Origin: Hahnella lacustris | GTDB lineage: Bacteria > Pseudomonadota > Gammaproteobacteria > Burkholderiales > Burkholderiaceae_A | NCBI GenBank assembly: GCA_965194655.1 | Contig: OZ239148.1 | Location: 62,001-126,000, forward strand | Length of the DNA stretch: 64,000 nt | Reading direction: 5' to 3' | Shown: piece by piece, positions 25,861-34,165 of the stretch | How positions within the stretch are numbered: the stretch's first letter is position 1 | Layout: every line of letters begins with the position of its first letter | Program-made: the position numbers and the translations under genes | Notes under the pieces: generated by a model | Database searches by the model: none | What the model saw: the letters and a program-made list of their open reading frames with translations, nothing else | Told to the model about the DNA's origin: nothing

Positions 25861-25890
25861 TTGGCATCTATTCACCGATCGACATATAAT
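25861..25890 (+). promoter_or_regulatory. Sigma-70 promoter of the DUF2244/cox operon
   Basis: TTGGCA (25861-25866) and TATAAT (25885-25890) are 18 bases apart, 5/6 and 6/6 matches to consensus. The predicted transcript start near 25897 is only about 4 bases from the first ATG (25901), and no ribosome-binding site lies between, so the RNA may be leaderless. Confidence 0.65.
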
Positions 25891-25900
25891 CCATTGACCT

Positions 25901-26371
25901 ATGTCAACTACGCCAGGTCAGCTTGATGATTTGAGTCCCGGTGCTGAGTGGGTGCTCAAGCGTAATTGCGCGCTGACGCCGTGCCAGCTCCTGATGATTT
26001 TCGGCTCTTTGGCGATGGTTTCACTGGGTTTGGCCGCCTTCTGGGCCTACCAGGGGGCGTGGCTGGTTGTGCCGTTTGCGCTGGTTGAAGTGATGGCTTT
26101 GGGTCTTGCGTTTGCAGTGTACTCAAGGCACGCCGCAGACTGTGAGCGGGTTCGGTTGAGTGCTGAACTGGTGGTGGTGGAACGGGTGGTGGGCACTCGG
26201 CATACGGTGTGTCATCTGCCACGGGCTTGGCTTCGAGTGAAGATGAGCGAGCTGCCCGGGGGCTTGGTCGAACTCTCATCGGGTCGGTCGGTGGAGTCAG
26301 TCGGGCGGTTTGTAGATCAGCAGGGGCGTCGCAGGTTTGTTTTGGGCCTGCGGGAGGCCCTTCAGGGTTAG
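25901..26371 (+). CDS. DUF2244 family membrane protein
   Basis: A 156-residue protein with two membrane helices (about 30-50 and 55-75) and a cytoplasmic beta-rich tail. EWVLKRNCALTPCQLL at the N-terminus is the DUF2244 hallmark. Its place just before coxB is conserved in beta- and alphaproteobacteria, which suggests a link with terminal oxidases, but its function is not known. There is no Shine-Dalgarno sequence before ATG 25901, and homology extends nearly to the N-terminus, so a later start is unlikely. Confidence 0.85.
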   Translation: MSTTPGQLDDLSPGAEWVLKRNCALTPCQLLMIFGSLAMVSLGLAAFWAYQGAWLVVPFALVEVMALGLAFAVYSRHAADCERVRLSAELVVVERVVGTRHTVCHLPRAWLRVKMSELPGGLVELSSGRSVESVGRFVDQQGRRRFVLGLREALQG

Positions 26372-26412
26372 TCGTAGAGCGCGGTGTGCTGCAATTTTTA
26401 GGGAAGAATCTC

Positions 26413-27273
26413 ATGAAAAATCGATTGAATCAGTGGTCCTCTCGCGCCCTCGCGGCCTCGGTTGGGCTGTTTGCCAGCGCGACCGTTCTGGCCAATGACA
26501 TGACCACGAAGTACAACCTGCGCACGCCTGCCTCCGACATGGCAGAGAGCCTCTACACGCTCCACAACTTTTTGTTGATCGTTTGCCTGCTTATTTTCGT
26601 TGCGGTCTTCGGAGTGATGTTTTATTCCATTTATGCCCACCGCAAATCAAAAGGCCACAAGCCCGCAGACTTCCACGAGAGCACGGCGGTCGAAATCGCC
26701 TGGACTGTGGTGCCTTTCCTCATCGTGGTGGTGATTGGCGTCTACGCCACCCCAATCGTGATGGCGCAGAAGGACACCACCAACGCCGACATCACCATTA
26801 AAGCCACGGGTTACCAGTGGAAGTGGGGCTACGACTACCTCAAAGGCGAGGGCCAAGGCATTGCCTTCTTCTCCACGCTGACGACTCCCTACGAGCAGCG
26901 CATCAACGCCCAGGAAAAGACCCTCAATTACTTATCGGAAGTGGACAATCCCGTGGTTGTTCCGGTTGGAAAGAAGATCCGGGTGGTCACCACTGCAAAC
27001 GACGTCATTCATGCATGGATGGTCCCGGCATTTGGCGTGAAGCAGGATGCGATTCCAGGATTTGTTCGAGATACTTGGTTCAAGGCCGAGCGCGTGGGCA
27101 CTTACAATGGTCACTGCGCTGAGCTCTGTGGTAAGGACCACGCCTTCATGCCCATCGTCGTCAAGGTGGTGACCGCTGAGGAGTACACCGCCTGGGTGGC
27201 GCAACAGAAGCAAAAGCAAGGCGTGGCCGGAAACCCAGTATCCGCGACCCTTCAGGTTGCTCAGGCCAGGTAA
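26413..27273 (+). CDS. coxB: Cytochrome c oxidase subunit II
   Basis: Accepts electrons from cytochrome c through the CuA centre. 286 residues: a signal peptide ending near ASATVLAND, two membrane helices (LHNFLLIVCLLIFVAVFGVM and WTVVPFLIVVVIGVYA), and a periplasmic cupredoxin domain. The CuA ligands are His in DVIHAWMVP and HCAELCGKDHAFM. No cytochrome c domain is fused. ATG 26413 is chosen because the frame upstream lies in DUF2244. Confidence 0.96.
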   Translation: MKNRLNQWSSRALAASVGLFASATVLANDMTTKYNLRTPASDMAESLYTLHNFLLIVCLLIFVAVFGVMFYSIYAHRKSKGHKPADFHESTAVEIAWTVVPFLIVVVIGVYATPIVMAQKDTTNADITIKATGYQWKWGYDYLKGEGQGIAFFSTLTTPYEQRINAQEKTLNYLSEVDNPVVVPVGKKIRVVTTANDVIHAWMVPAFGVKQDAIPGFVRDTWFKAERVGTYNGHCAELCGKDHAFMPIVVKVVTAEEYTAWVAQQKQKQGVAGNPVSATLQVAQAR

Positions 27274-27343
27274 CACCGAACAGTACATTCACGCCCAACG
27301 AATCAAATAGATTATTCAGCAGTAGAACCAGAGGAGCAGACCC

Positions 27344-28936
27344 ATGAGTGCCGTTCTCGAACCGTCCGGTCACAGCCACGACCACGATCACGCCCACGAC
27401 CATCCTCACGGCTGGCGGCGTTGGCTCTACGCGACCAACCACAAGGACATTGGCACGCTGTACCTCTGGTTCAGCTTCACCATGCTGATGGTCGGTGGCG
27501 TTTTGGCGCTTGGCATTCGTGCAGAACTCTTTCAGCCTGGTCTCCAGCTCATCCAGCCTGAACTCTTCAATCAGCTCACCACCATGCACGGGCTCATCAT
27601 GGTTTTCGGCGCGATCATGCCGGCATTTGTGGGCTTTGCAAACTGGATGATTCCGCTGCAGATCGGCGCATCAGACATGGCGTTTGCGCGCATGAACAAC
27701 TTCAGCTTCTGGCTGATGGTTCCTGCAGCCATGCTTCTGGTGGGCAGCTTTTTTGTGCCCGGCGGTGCGACGGCTGCGGGCTGGACGCTCTATGCGCCCC
27801 TCACCAGCCAGATGGGCATTGGAATGGACATGGCGATCTTTGCCATGCACATCCTCGGAGCCTCCTCCATCATGGGCTCGATCAACATCATCACCACCAT
27901 TCTGAACATGCGGGCCCCGGGCATGACCCTCATGAAAATGCCCATGTTCGTCTGGACCTGGCTGATCACGGCCTATCTGCTGATCGCAGTCATGCCCGTG
28001 CTGGCTGGCGCGATCACCATGACCCTGACTGACCGTCACTTTGGCACCAATTTCTTTAATGCGGCTGCAGGCGGTGACCCGGTGATGTACCAGCACATCT
28101 TCTGGTTCTTCGGGCACCCAGAGGTCTACATCATGATTCTGCCGGCCTTTGGCATCGTGTCGGAGATCATTCCCACTTTTTCCCGCAAGCGTCTCTTTGG
28201 CTATAGCTCGATGGTCTATGCCACAGCCTCCATTGCCATTCTGTCGTTTGTCGTCTGGGCGCACCATATGTTCACAACGGGCATGCCGCTCACGGGCCAG
28301 CTCTTCTTCATGTACGCGACCATGTTGATCGCCGTGCCCACGGGCGTGAAGATCTTCAACTGGCTTGCCACCATGTGGCGTGGTTCCATGACCTTCGAAA
28401 CCCCGATGCTGTTTGCGATCGGCTTCATTGTGGTGTTCACCATCGGTGGACTTACCGGCATCATCCTGTCCGTCGCGCCACTGGATATCCAGCTGCATGA
28501 CACCTACTACGTGGTCGCCCACTTCCACTATGTGTTGGTGGCCGGGTCGCTCTTTGCCCTCTTTGCTGGCCTCTATTACTGGCTCCCCAAGTGGACGGGT
28601 CACATGTATGACGAGACCCTGGGTAAGGCTCACTTCTGGCTGTCCATGATCTTCTTCAACATCACCTTCTTCCCCATGCACTTCCTGGGCCTCGCAGGTA
28701 TGCCCCGTCGCTATGCTGACTACCCCATGCAGTTTGCGGACTTCAATGCCTTGGCCTCGATTGGCGCCTTCGGCTTTGGCCTCTCGCAGCTTCTGATGCT
28801 TTATGTGGTGATCAAATGCATCAAGGGTGGGCCCAAAGCGGCCGATAACCCCTGGGAAGCAGATGGCGGTCTGGAGTGGAGCGTGCCCTCGCCCGCGCCC
28901 TTCCACACCTTCGAAACCCCCCCGGTGGTGAAGTAA
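27344..28936 (+). CDS. coxA: Cytochrome c oxidase subunit I
   Basis: Catalytic heme-copper subunit of an aa3-type oxidase in the inner membrane. 530 residues with 12 predicted membrane helices. TTMHGLIMVFGAIMP (low-spin heme His), WFFGHPEVYIMILP (CuB His and cross-linked Tyr), and HDTYYVVAHFHYVL (heme a and a3 His) are intact. The N-terminus is His/Asp-rich (residues 8-21) before the conserved WRRWLYATNHKDIGTLYL. GAGGAG lies 6-7 bases before ATG 27344. It follows coxB after 70 bases. Confidence 0.97.
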   Translation: MSAVLEPSGHSHDHDHAHDHPHGWRRWLYATNHKDIGTLYLWFSFTMLMVGGVLALGIRAELFQPGLQLIQPELFNQLTTMHGLIMVFGAIMPAFVGFANWMIPLQIGASDMAFARMNNFSFWLMVPAAMLLVGSFFVPGGATAAGWTLYAPLTSQMGIGMDMAIFAMHILGASSIMGSINIITTILNMRAPGMTLMKMPMFVWTWLITAYLLIAVMPVLAGAITMTLTDRHFGTNFFNAAAGGDPVMYQHIFWFFGHPEVYIMILPAFGIVSEIIPTFSRKRLFGYSSMVYATASIAILSFVVWAHHMFTTGMPLTGQLFFMYATMLIAVPTGVKIFNWLATMWRGSMTFETPMLFAIGFIVVFTIGGLTGIILSVAPLDIQLHDTYYVVAHFHYVLVAGSLFALFAGLYYWLPKWTGHMYDETLGKAHFWLSMIFFNITFFPMHFLGLAGMPRRYADYPMQFADFNALASIGAFGFGLSQLLMLYVVIKCIKGGPKAADNPWEADGGLEWSVPSPAPFHTFETPPVVK

Positions 28937-28944
28937 GGGATACG

Positions 28945-29058
28945 GTGCAGGACAACCGTCAGAAGCCAAATCTGCGGCTCGCCTTGGTGCTGTTCTCCGT
29001 GGCGGCCGTATTTTTTGGCGGCGTGATTCTGAAGTACGTGCTGTTTCCTGTCGCCTAA
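28945..29058 (+). CDS. Cytochrome oxidase small assembly protein
   Basis: A 37-residue single-helix protein (LALVLFSVAAVFFGGVILKYVLF) preceded by a short basic tail. It starts with GTG 28945 behind AAGGGA (28935-28940). Its place between coxA and ctaG and its length match the small assembly proteins annotated in Burkholderiales cox operons. Its precise role is not known; help with CtaG or subunit I insertion is inferred from position. Confidence 0.8.
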   Translation: MQDNRQKPNLRLALVLFSVAAVFFGGVILKYVLFPVA

Positions 29059-29071
29059 GAGGACAGAAGCC

Positions 29072-29635
29072 ATGACTGCCCGTAGCGACAATCAAAGGAT
29101 GTTTGGCAAGCTTCTGATGGTGGCCATTCTCATGTTTGGCTTCGGCTTTGCTCTGGTGCCTTTCTACGAAAAAATCTGCGAGATCACCGGGATTAACGTC
29201 CTGAGCACCAAAGAAAAGCTGGACTATGACGAAGCCCGCCGCTTCGCCAAAAACACGCAGGTCGATCGCTCACGTAAGGTCTCGGTGGAGTTTGATGCGA
29301 ATGCATACGGTGGCCCCTGGACCTTCAAGCCGAAGAACAACGTGCTGGAGGGACATCCCGGCGAGCTCATGACCGTCGTTTACGAGATCAAGAACAACCT
29401 GCCACGTGACGTGCAGGGACAGGCCATTCCGAGCTATGCGCCGAAGCAGTCTGCCTCTTACTTCAAAAAGCTGGAGTGCTTCTGCTTTGAACAACAGACG
29501 CTCAAGGCAGGAGAAGTCCGCGAGTTTCCGGTGGTCTTCGTCATTGATCCAGAACTCCCCGATGGCATTCGGAACATCACGCTGAGCTACACCTTCTTTG
29601 AGGTGGGCCTGAGCGCAGCGCAGGCCCAGCCGTGA
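29072..29635 (+). CDS. ctaG: Cytochrome c oxidase assembly protein CtaG/Cox11
   Basis: Delivers copper to the CuB site of subunit I. 187 residues: one N-terminal membrane helix (LLMVAILMFGFGFALVPFYE), then an Ig-like periplasmic domain with the copper-binding CFCF motif in KKLECFCFEQQTL, and FVIDPELPDGIRNITLSYTFF. Fourteen bases after the small assembly gene. Its stop overlaps the DUF2970 GTG start. Confidence 0.96.
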   Translation: MTARSDNQRMFGKLLMVAILMFGFGFALVPFYEKICEITGINVLSTKEKLDYDEARRFAKNTQVDRSRKVSVEFDANAYGGPWTFKPKNNVLEGHPGELMTVVYEIKNNLPRDVQGQAIPSYAPKQSASYFKKLECFCFEQQTLKAGEVREFPVVFVIDPELPDGIRNITLSYTFFEVGLSAAQAQP

Positions 29636-29856
29636 GCGATTCCATCCGCGAGCTACAGGCTGCAAAGGCTCGTCGAGGGAGTCTGATGCAGACGATCGGT
29701 GCCGTGATGTGGTCGTTCTTCGGCGTTCGTAAGGGTGCATCTCACGATGCGGACATGGCCAAGCTCAACCCAGTCCATGTGGTGATTGTGGGTGTCTTCA
29801 TGGGCATCGCGTTTGTGGTTGGGCTGGTGAGTCTGGTGGGTCTGATCACCAGTTAG
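29632..29856 (+). CDS. DUF2970 membrane protein
   Basis: A 74-residue protein with one C-terminal membrane helix (VVIVGVFMGIAFVVGLVSLVGLI) and an MQTIGAVMWSFFGVRK segment typical of DUF2970. A constant member of betaproteobacterial cox operons between ctaG and coxC, with unknown function. The GTG start at 29632 overlaps the ctaG stop (GTGA). Confidence 0.85.
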   Translation: MSDSIRELQAAKARRGSLMQTIGAVMWSFFGVRKGASHDADMAKLNPVHVVIVGVFMGIAFVVGLVSLVGLITS

Positions 29857-29903
29857 TGCGTATAAGAAGATTCAATTTTGATGATGGAAGGGAGTCATTA
29901 GTC

Positions 29904-30770
29904 ATGTCTGCAACGAGTCATTCAGCCGCGCCGTATTACTACGTGCCGTCACCCAGCAAGTGGCCCATGGTGGGAGCCATTTCGATGTTCTTTTTCATGG
30001 TGGGGATGTCTGGCACCGTGAACGAGGCTGCATATGGGCCCTACAGCCTGATCCTCAGTCTGGCCATCCTGGTTTACATGTTTTTTGGCTGGTTTGGAGC
30101 AGTGATTGCTGAGTCGGAGGCAGGCCAATACAACGAGCGCGTCGACGCCAGTTTCCGTTGGAGCATGGGATGGTTCATCTTCAGCGAAGTCATGTTCTTT
30201 GCAGCCTTCTTTGGCGCACTGTTCTACGCCCGCGTGATCTCTATGCCTTGGCTGGGCGACCTCGATCACAAAGCCATCCTATGGCCTGACTTCAGCGCTC
30301 AATGGCCCAATCTGGGGCCTGCGAATCTGATTGAGCCCTTCCAGACCATGGGACCCTTCTGGATTCCCACGATCAATACGGCTTTGCTGCTGACTTCTGG
30401 CGTCACCCTCACCATTTCGCACCACGCCTTGCGTGAGAATCACCGCGACAAGGCCGTGCTCTGGCTCGGTCTTACCGTCCTGCTCGGCTTCATTTTCTTG
30501 GGATTCCAAGCCTACGAGTACATGCATGCCTACAAAGACCTGAACCTCAAGCTCAGCTCAGGCATCTTTGGCTCAACCTTCTACATGCTGACGGGGTTCC
30601 ACGGTTTCCATGTGTGCGTGGGCGCGATCATGCTGATGGTGGTCTGGTTCCGCCTGCGCAGCGGCCACTTTAAGCCCGATCATCACTTTGCCTTTGAAGG
30701 GGCAGCCTGGTATTGGCACTTCGTGGACGTGGTTTGGCTTGGCCTCTACGTCGTGGTCTACTGGCTCTAA
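29904..30770 (+). CDS. coxC: Cytochrome c oxidase subunit III
   Basis: Membrane subunit that stabilises proton uptake into subunit I. 288 residues with seven predicted helices. WFIFSEVMFFAAFFGALFYAR (helix III), INTALLLTSGVTLTISHHAL and YWHFVDVVWLGLYVVVYWL at the C-terminus are canonical. ATG 29904 is chosen over an upstream in-frame codon at 29856, with GGGAG around 29889-29894. Convergent with the twin-transmembrane gene 20 bases on. Confidence 0.96.
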   Translation: MSATSHSAAPYYYVPSPSKWPMVGAISMFFFMVGMSGTVNEAAYGPYSLILSLAILVYMFFGWFGAVIAESEAGQYNERVDASFRWSMGWFIFSEVMFFAAFFGALFYARVISMPWLGDLDHKAILWPDFSAQWPNLGPANLIEPFQTMGPFWIPTINTALLLTSGVTLTISHHALRENHRDKAVLWLGLTVLLGFIFLGFQAYEYMHAYKDLNLKLSSGIFGSTFYMLTGFHGFHVCVGAIMLMVVWFRLRSGHFKPDHHFAFEGAAWYWHFVDVVWLGLYVVVYWL

Positions 30771-30790
30771 GCCGCCCACTGCCCTCGAGA

Positions 30791-30997
30791 CTAGTAGCGC
30801 ACGCCCGTCGACTCGATCCAACCGAGTTGATGGGCCAACAGGATAGACAGAAACAGCACGATTGAAAGCCCGACCCGAAAGGCAAGGGCTTTCACCGTTT
30901 TATTGCTGCGCCCCTTGTCACGCATCAAGTAAAAAAACGCGGACCCGAGGCTCGCCAAGATCCCCATGAAGGCCACAGCAATGAAAAGCTTCGACAC
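30791..30997 (-). CDS. Twin transmembrane protein (DUF2909)
   Basis: A 68-residue protein with two membrane helices (LFIAVAFMGILASLGSAFFYL and LAFRVGLSIVLFLSILLAHQL) joined by a short basic loop (RDKGRSNKT). This is the DUF2909 twin-transmembrane family, set in reverse between coxC and SURF1 in Burkholderiales cox clusters. Function unknown. It is divergent from SURF1 with only about 30 bases between starts. Confidence 0.85.
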   Translation of the reverse strand: MSKLFIAVAFMGILASLGSAFFYLMRDKGRSNKTVKALAFRVGLSIVLFLSILLAHQLGWIESTGVRY

Positions 30998-31027
30998 AGT
31001 TCAACCCCTAAAAGTCATCTGGTTGTC

Positions 31028-31813
31028 ATGGTAAGCCGAAAGCTCGGTCCCGCGAGCATCGTGGCGATCTGCATCGCGGCCCTCACACTCGCGCTCTCCG
31101 GCTGGCAGTGGCAACGGGCAGCTGAGAAGCGTGAGTTGATGCAGACCATTGAGGGGGGGCGGTCGGCTGGATTGATTCAGCTGAGCGGGCGCCCACCCGA
31201 GGCTCAATCCTCAACCCTGGCCTCTTTCGATCAGGCACGCGTGCGGCTGAGTGGGCGCTGGCTTCCCAGCACCACCCTTTACCTCGATAACCGATTGTAC
31301 GACGGCAGGCCAGGCGTGCAAGTCCTGACAGCCTTAGCGCTCGAGAGCGGCGGGTTGGCATGGGTTCATCGCGGCTGGGCGCCAAAATCGCCCGGCGATC
31401 AAGGACCCGACGCCGACCCCTATCGTCAGGGCCTCATGCATCTGCCCCCGGAACCAGGCATGCTCACCCTGGAGGCTGTCGCCTATCTGGATCTCATGAA
31501 AAGGCTGGCTCTGGCCGACGACCCAGACCCAAGAAGCGCCCTATGGACCAATCTTGACTGGTCTCGTCTGGATGCCTGGTATCGATCCCGCAGCCCAGAG
31601 ATGCCACGGGACGACGTCCGGGTATGGCCCCTCGTCTTCTGGCAGACTTCCGGTTCCATGGATGGACTCATTCGACACCTCCCCCAGCCGCCCACTGACG
31701 CAGTGGACAAGCATGTTGGCTATGCATTGCAGTGGCTGCTGTTCTGCGCAGTCGCGCTGTTCTTTGCATGGCGGCTGGCTCGACCAGAGAGCCAGGATGA
31801 AGGCCCAAGATGA
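31028..31813 (+). CDS. SURF1-family cytochrome oxidase assembly protein
   Basis: Helps heme a insertion into subunit I. 261 residues, with an N-terminal helix (IVAICIAALTLALSGWQWQR) and a C-terminal helix (HVGYALQWLLFCAVALFFAWRL) flanking a periplasmic domain. GWQWQRAAEKRELM, LDNRLYDGRPGVQVLT and VHRGWAP are SURF1 signatures. Its stop overlaps the next gene by 4 bases. Confidence 0.93.
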   Translation: MVSRKLGPASIVAICIAALTLALSGWQWQRAAEKRELMQTIEGGRSAGLIQLSGRPPEAQSSTLASFDQARVRLSGRWLPSTTLYLDNRLYDGRPGVQVLTALALESGGLAWVHRGWAPKSPGDQGPDADPYRQGLMHLPPEPGMLTLEAVAYLDLMKRLALADDPDPRSALWTNLDWSRLDAWYRSRSPEMPRDDVRVWPLVFWQTSGSMDGLIRHLPQPPTDAVDKHVGYALQWLLFCAVALFFAWRLARPESQDEGPR

Positions 31814-32523
31814 CCACACCCACCAGGCCTCCCTCCGTCCGACAGTCTAAGAGCCGCCTGGCCCTCCTGATGGTCATTGCGGTCTGCCTTGCACCCGTGC
31901 TGGCCTCCTACTATTTTTATTACTTGGCCCCGCCAGAGGGACGCACCAACAGTGGCAGCTTGATTCTTCCGCCGGAGGAGGTTCAGGCCACCTCCGTGAG
32001 GGTCGACCTCAGGCCCACGCAGGAATCTGGCTTTCTGGATGTCCTGGCCCAGCGAGCCCGTCAATCGGCTGATGCGGGGACGACGCGAGTGAGCCTCGCT
32101 CAGGGCGAGGCTGCGAGGCTGGGGGACTTCGGTGGCCGTTGGCTGCTGGTCTGGGTTGGCCCCTCGCCGTGTGGTGAGGACTGCCTTCAAACCCTCCTTC
32201 AAATGCGTCAGATTCGACTGACCACGGGCCGTGACCGAGACCGCGTCGAGCGGGTCTGGCTACAGGTGGCCCTGCCCACAGCGGAGTCTCAGGAAGATGT
32301 GCTGCCGGCGGGACTAGAGGGCACCTGGATGCTGAGCACGCCCGTGGATCCGAGGGAGGTGTGGGCGAATCGACTGCCCGCTGATCTTCGTCCAGAGGCC
32401 CCCCGTGGGATATGGCTGATCGATCCTCAGGGGCACCTCATGATGCACTTCCCGCCCGGCACAGACCCAGCGAAGATCAAGAAGGATCTGATCCGACTGC
32501 TGAAAGCCTCGCGCATTGGCTAG
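31810..32523 (+). CDS. SCO-like membrane-anchored thioredoxin-fold protein
   Basis: A 237-residue protein with one N-terminal helix (LALLMVIAVCLAPVLASYYFYYL) and a periplasmic domain. It carries a CxxxC motif (Cys121, Cys125) in WVGPSPCGEDCLQTLLQMRQ, the spacing used for copper by SCO proteins, and WLIDPQGHLMMHFP near the C-terminus, which aligns with the SCO region holding the His ligand. Such transmembrane proteins sit after SURF1 in Burkholderiales. A copper or thiol role in oxidase assembly is inferred. No separate sco gene follows cyoE here. Confidence 0.75.
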   Translation: MTTPTRPPSVRQSKSRLALLMVIAVCLAPVLASYYFYYLAPPEGRTNSGSLILPPEEVQATSVRVDLRPTQESGFLDVLAQRARQSADAGTTRVSLAQGEAARLGDFGGRWLLVWVGPSPCGEDCLQTLLQMRQIRLTTGRDRDRVERVWLQVALPTAESQEDVLPAGLEGTWMLSTPVDPREVWANRLPADLRPEAPRGIWLIDPQGHLMMHFPPGTDPAKIKKDLIRLLKASRIG

Positions 32524-32532
32524 GAACACACT

Positions 32533-33417
32533 GTGACCACCCTCAGTCCTGTCCGGCAGTACCTCTCTCTCACCAAGCCTCGCGTGAACCTGCTGATCGT
32601 GTTCTGCGCGGTGATTGGCATGTTGCTCTCGGTGGATGGACTGGTCCCCTGGCAGCCCCTTCTGCTGGGCACCATTGGCATTGCGCTGGTCTCTGGTGCC
32701 GCCGCCGCAATGAACTGTCTGGTGGAGTCACACATCGATGCCAAGATGGCCCGCACTGCGTGGCGCCCTCTTCCCTCGGGGCAGCTCACTGTCTCTCAGA
32801 CGGTCTTCTTCTCCCTCCTGATCGGGGGGCTGGGTATGGCCGTCCTCTACTGGGGGGTCAATGCCCTGACAGCCTGGCTGACCCTAGCCACCTTTGTCGG
32901 CTATGCGGTGGTCTACACGCTCATTCTCAAGCCACTCACGCCGCAAAACATTGTGATTGGCGGGGCCTCAGGCGCCATGCCACCCGTGTTGGGCTGGGCA
33001 GCGGTCACCAACAGCATGCCGGCAGAGCCCTGGGTGCTTTTTTTGATTATTTTTGTTTGGACACCACCACACTTCTGGGCCCTGGCGCTCTATCGAGTGG
33101 ACGACTATGCGCGTTCTGGCCTTCCGATGCTGCCTGTCACCCATGGCTCCGAGTTCACCCGACTGCACATCCTGCTCTACAGCCTCTTACTCTTGGCGGT
33201 GAGCACGCTGCCGACGGCCATCGGGATGACGGGGTGGCTCTATCTGGTGATCGCCGTGGGGCTTGGGCTCAGGTTCTGTCAGCTTGCCTGGAAGCTCCAT
33301 CGGGCCTACAGCGAGCCGCTTGCACGCCAGACCTTTAAATTCTCGATCTGGTATCTGACCTGGATCTTTGCCGCGCTGCTGGCCGATCATTACCTCACGG
33401 TTTCGGGCCTGATTTAA
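32533..33417 (+). CDS. cyoE: Protoheme IX farnesyltransferase (heme O synthase)
   Basis: UbiA-family prenyltransferase converting heme B to heme O. 294 residues with eight or nine predicted helices. The first Asp-rich motif reads NCLVESHIDAKMARTAWRPL, with Glu in place of the first Asp. VIGGASGAMPPVLGWAAV and IFVWTPPHFWALALYR are typical. GTG 32533 start. No ctaA (heme A synthase) lies next to it, unlike most relatives. Its end overlaps the convergent ferredoxin gene by 23 bases. Confidence 0.94.
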   Translation: MTTLSPVRQYLSLTKPRVNLLIVFCAVIGMLLSVDGLVPWQPLLLGTIGIALVSGAAAAMNCLVESHIDAKMARTAWRPLPSGQLTVSQTVFFSLLIGGLGMAVLYWGVNALTAWLTLATFVGYAVVYTLILKPLTPQNIVIGGASGAMPPVLGWAAVTNSMPAEPWVLFLIIFVWTPPHFWALALYRVDDYARSGLPMLPVTHGSEFTRLHILLYSLLLLAVSTLPTAIGMTGWLYLVIAVGLGLRFCQLAWKLHRAYSEPLARQTFKFSIWYLTWIFAALLADHYLTVSGLI

Positions 33418-33655
33418 GCCGGTCTGATTTGGCTTGGAGTGCCTCTGTCGTCTCGGGGTGATCGGGATCAAGGCTGATGCACCCCTCTACGGGGCAAACG
33501 ACCTGGCACTGGGGTTCATCGAAATGCCCCACACACTCTGTACAGAGGTCTGGGTGGATCAAGTAGAAATCAGGCCCCATCGAAATGGCCTGATTGGGAC
33601 AGGCGGGCTCACAGACGTCGCAGTTGATGCATTCAGCAGAGATGATGAGGGACAT
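33395..33655 (-). CDS. 2[4Fe-4S] ferredoxin, YfhL family
   Basis: An 86-residue electron carrier. The first cluster motif is CINCDVCEPACP. The second is CTEC, then eight residues, then CQVVCP, the insertion typical of the Alvin/YfhL type. Followed by coaD and rsmD's strand-mates in the order rsmD-coaD-fdx; coaD ends 6 bases before this start. The physiological partner is not known. Confidence 0.93.
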   Translation of the reverse strand: MSLIISAECINCDVCEPACPNQAISMGPDFYLIHPDLCTECVGHFDEPQCQVVCPVEGCISLDPDHPETTEALQAKSDRLKSGPKP

Positions 33656-33661
33656 GAATGC

Positions 33662-34165
33662 TTAGGCGGTGGGCCCTTTGCCTTGCTGTTCAAGCTTACG
33701 GCTGAGCCACTCTTCGACAGATGGGAATACGAACTTACTCACATCGCCACCCAGCTGTGCGATTTCCCTCACGATGGATCCGGAAATAAACTGATATTGG
33801 TCAGAGGGTGTCAGGAACATGGTCTCGACATCGGGCATCAGATATCGGTTCATGCCGGCCATCTGGAATTCATATTCGAAGTCGGACACGGCCCGAAGCC
33901 CTCGAATGATCACTTTCGCATCCTGGCTGCGAACGAAATCCTTCAAGAGTCCGTGAAAGCCATGAATCTCTACATTCGGGTAATGCCCGAGGATCTCCCG
34001 AGCAATCTCGACACGCTCTGTGAGGGTGAAGAAAGGCCGTTTGGACTGGCTGTCTGCCACCCCAACCACCAGGCGGTCAAAGAGCTTAGCGGCCCGACGG
34101 ACGAGATCTTCATGACCTCGGGTCATCGGGTCAAAGGTGCCAGGGTAAATGGCGGTCGTGGTCAT
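33662..34165 (-). CDS. coaD: Phosphopantetheine adenylyltransferase
   Basis: Fourth step of coenzyme A synthesis. 167 residues. The nucleotidyltransferase TxGH motif in YPGTFDPMTRGHEDL, IIRGLRAVSDFEYEFQMAGMNR and YQFISGSIVREIA are conserved. It overlaps the rsmD stop by 4 bases (ATGA). Confidence 0.97.
   Translation of the reverse strand: MTTTAIYPGTFDPMTRGHEDLVRRAAKLFDRLVVGVADSQSKRPFFTLTERVEIAREILGHYPNVEIHGFHGLLKDFVRSQDAKVIIRGLRAVSDFEYEFQMAGMNRYLMPDVETMFLTPSDQYQFISGSIVREIAQLGGDVSKFVFPSVEEWLSRKLEQQGKGPTA

Noticed and set aside
27360..27410. His-rich N-terminus of CoxA as a new metal-binding fusion
   Set aside because: His/Asp-rich tails of this kind are familiar on Burkholderiales CoxA proteins, so it is not unusual here.
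27671..29095. A 474-codon open frame antisense to coxA
   Set aside because: It is His/Gly/Asp-rich with no fold-like pattern and lies wholly opposite a clear coxA; it comes from codon bias on the other strand.
32412..33338. A 308-codon plus-strand frame across the cyoE gene
   Set aside because: Rich in His, Cys and Arg without motifs; cyoE in the other frame has all family signatures.
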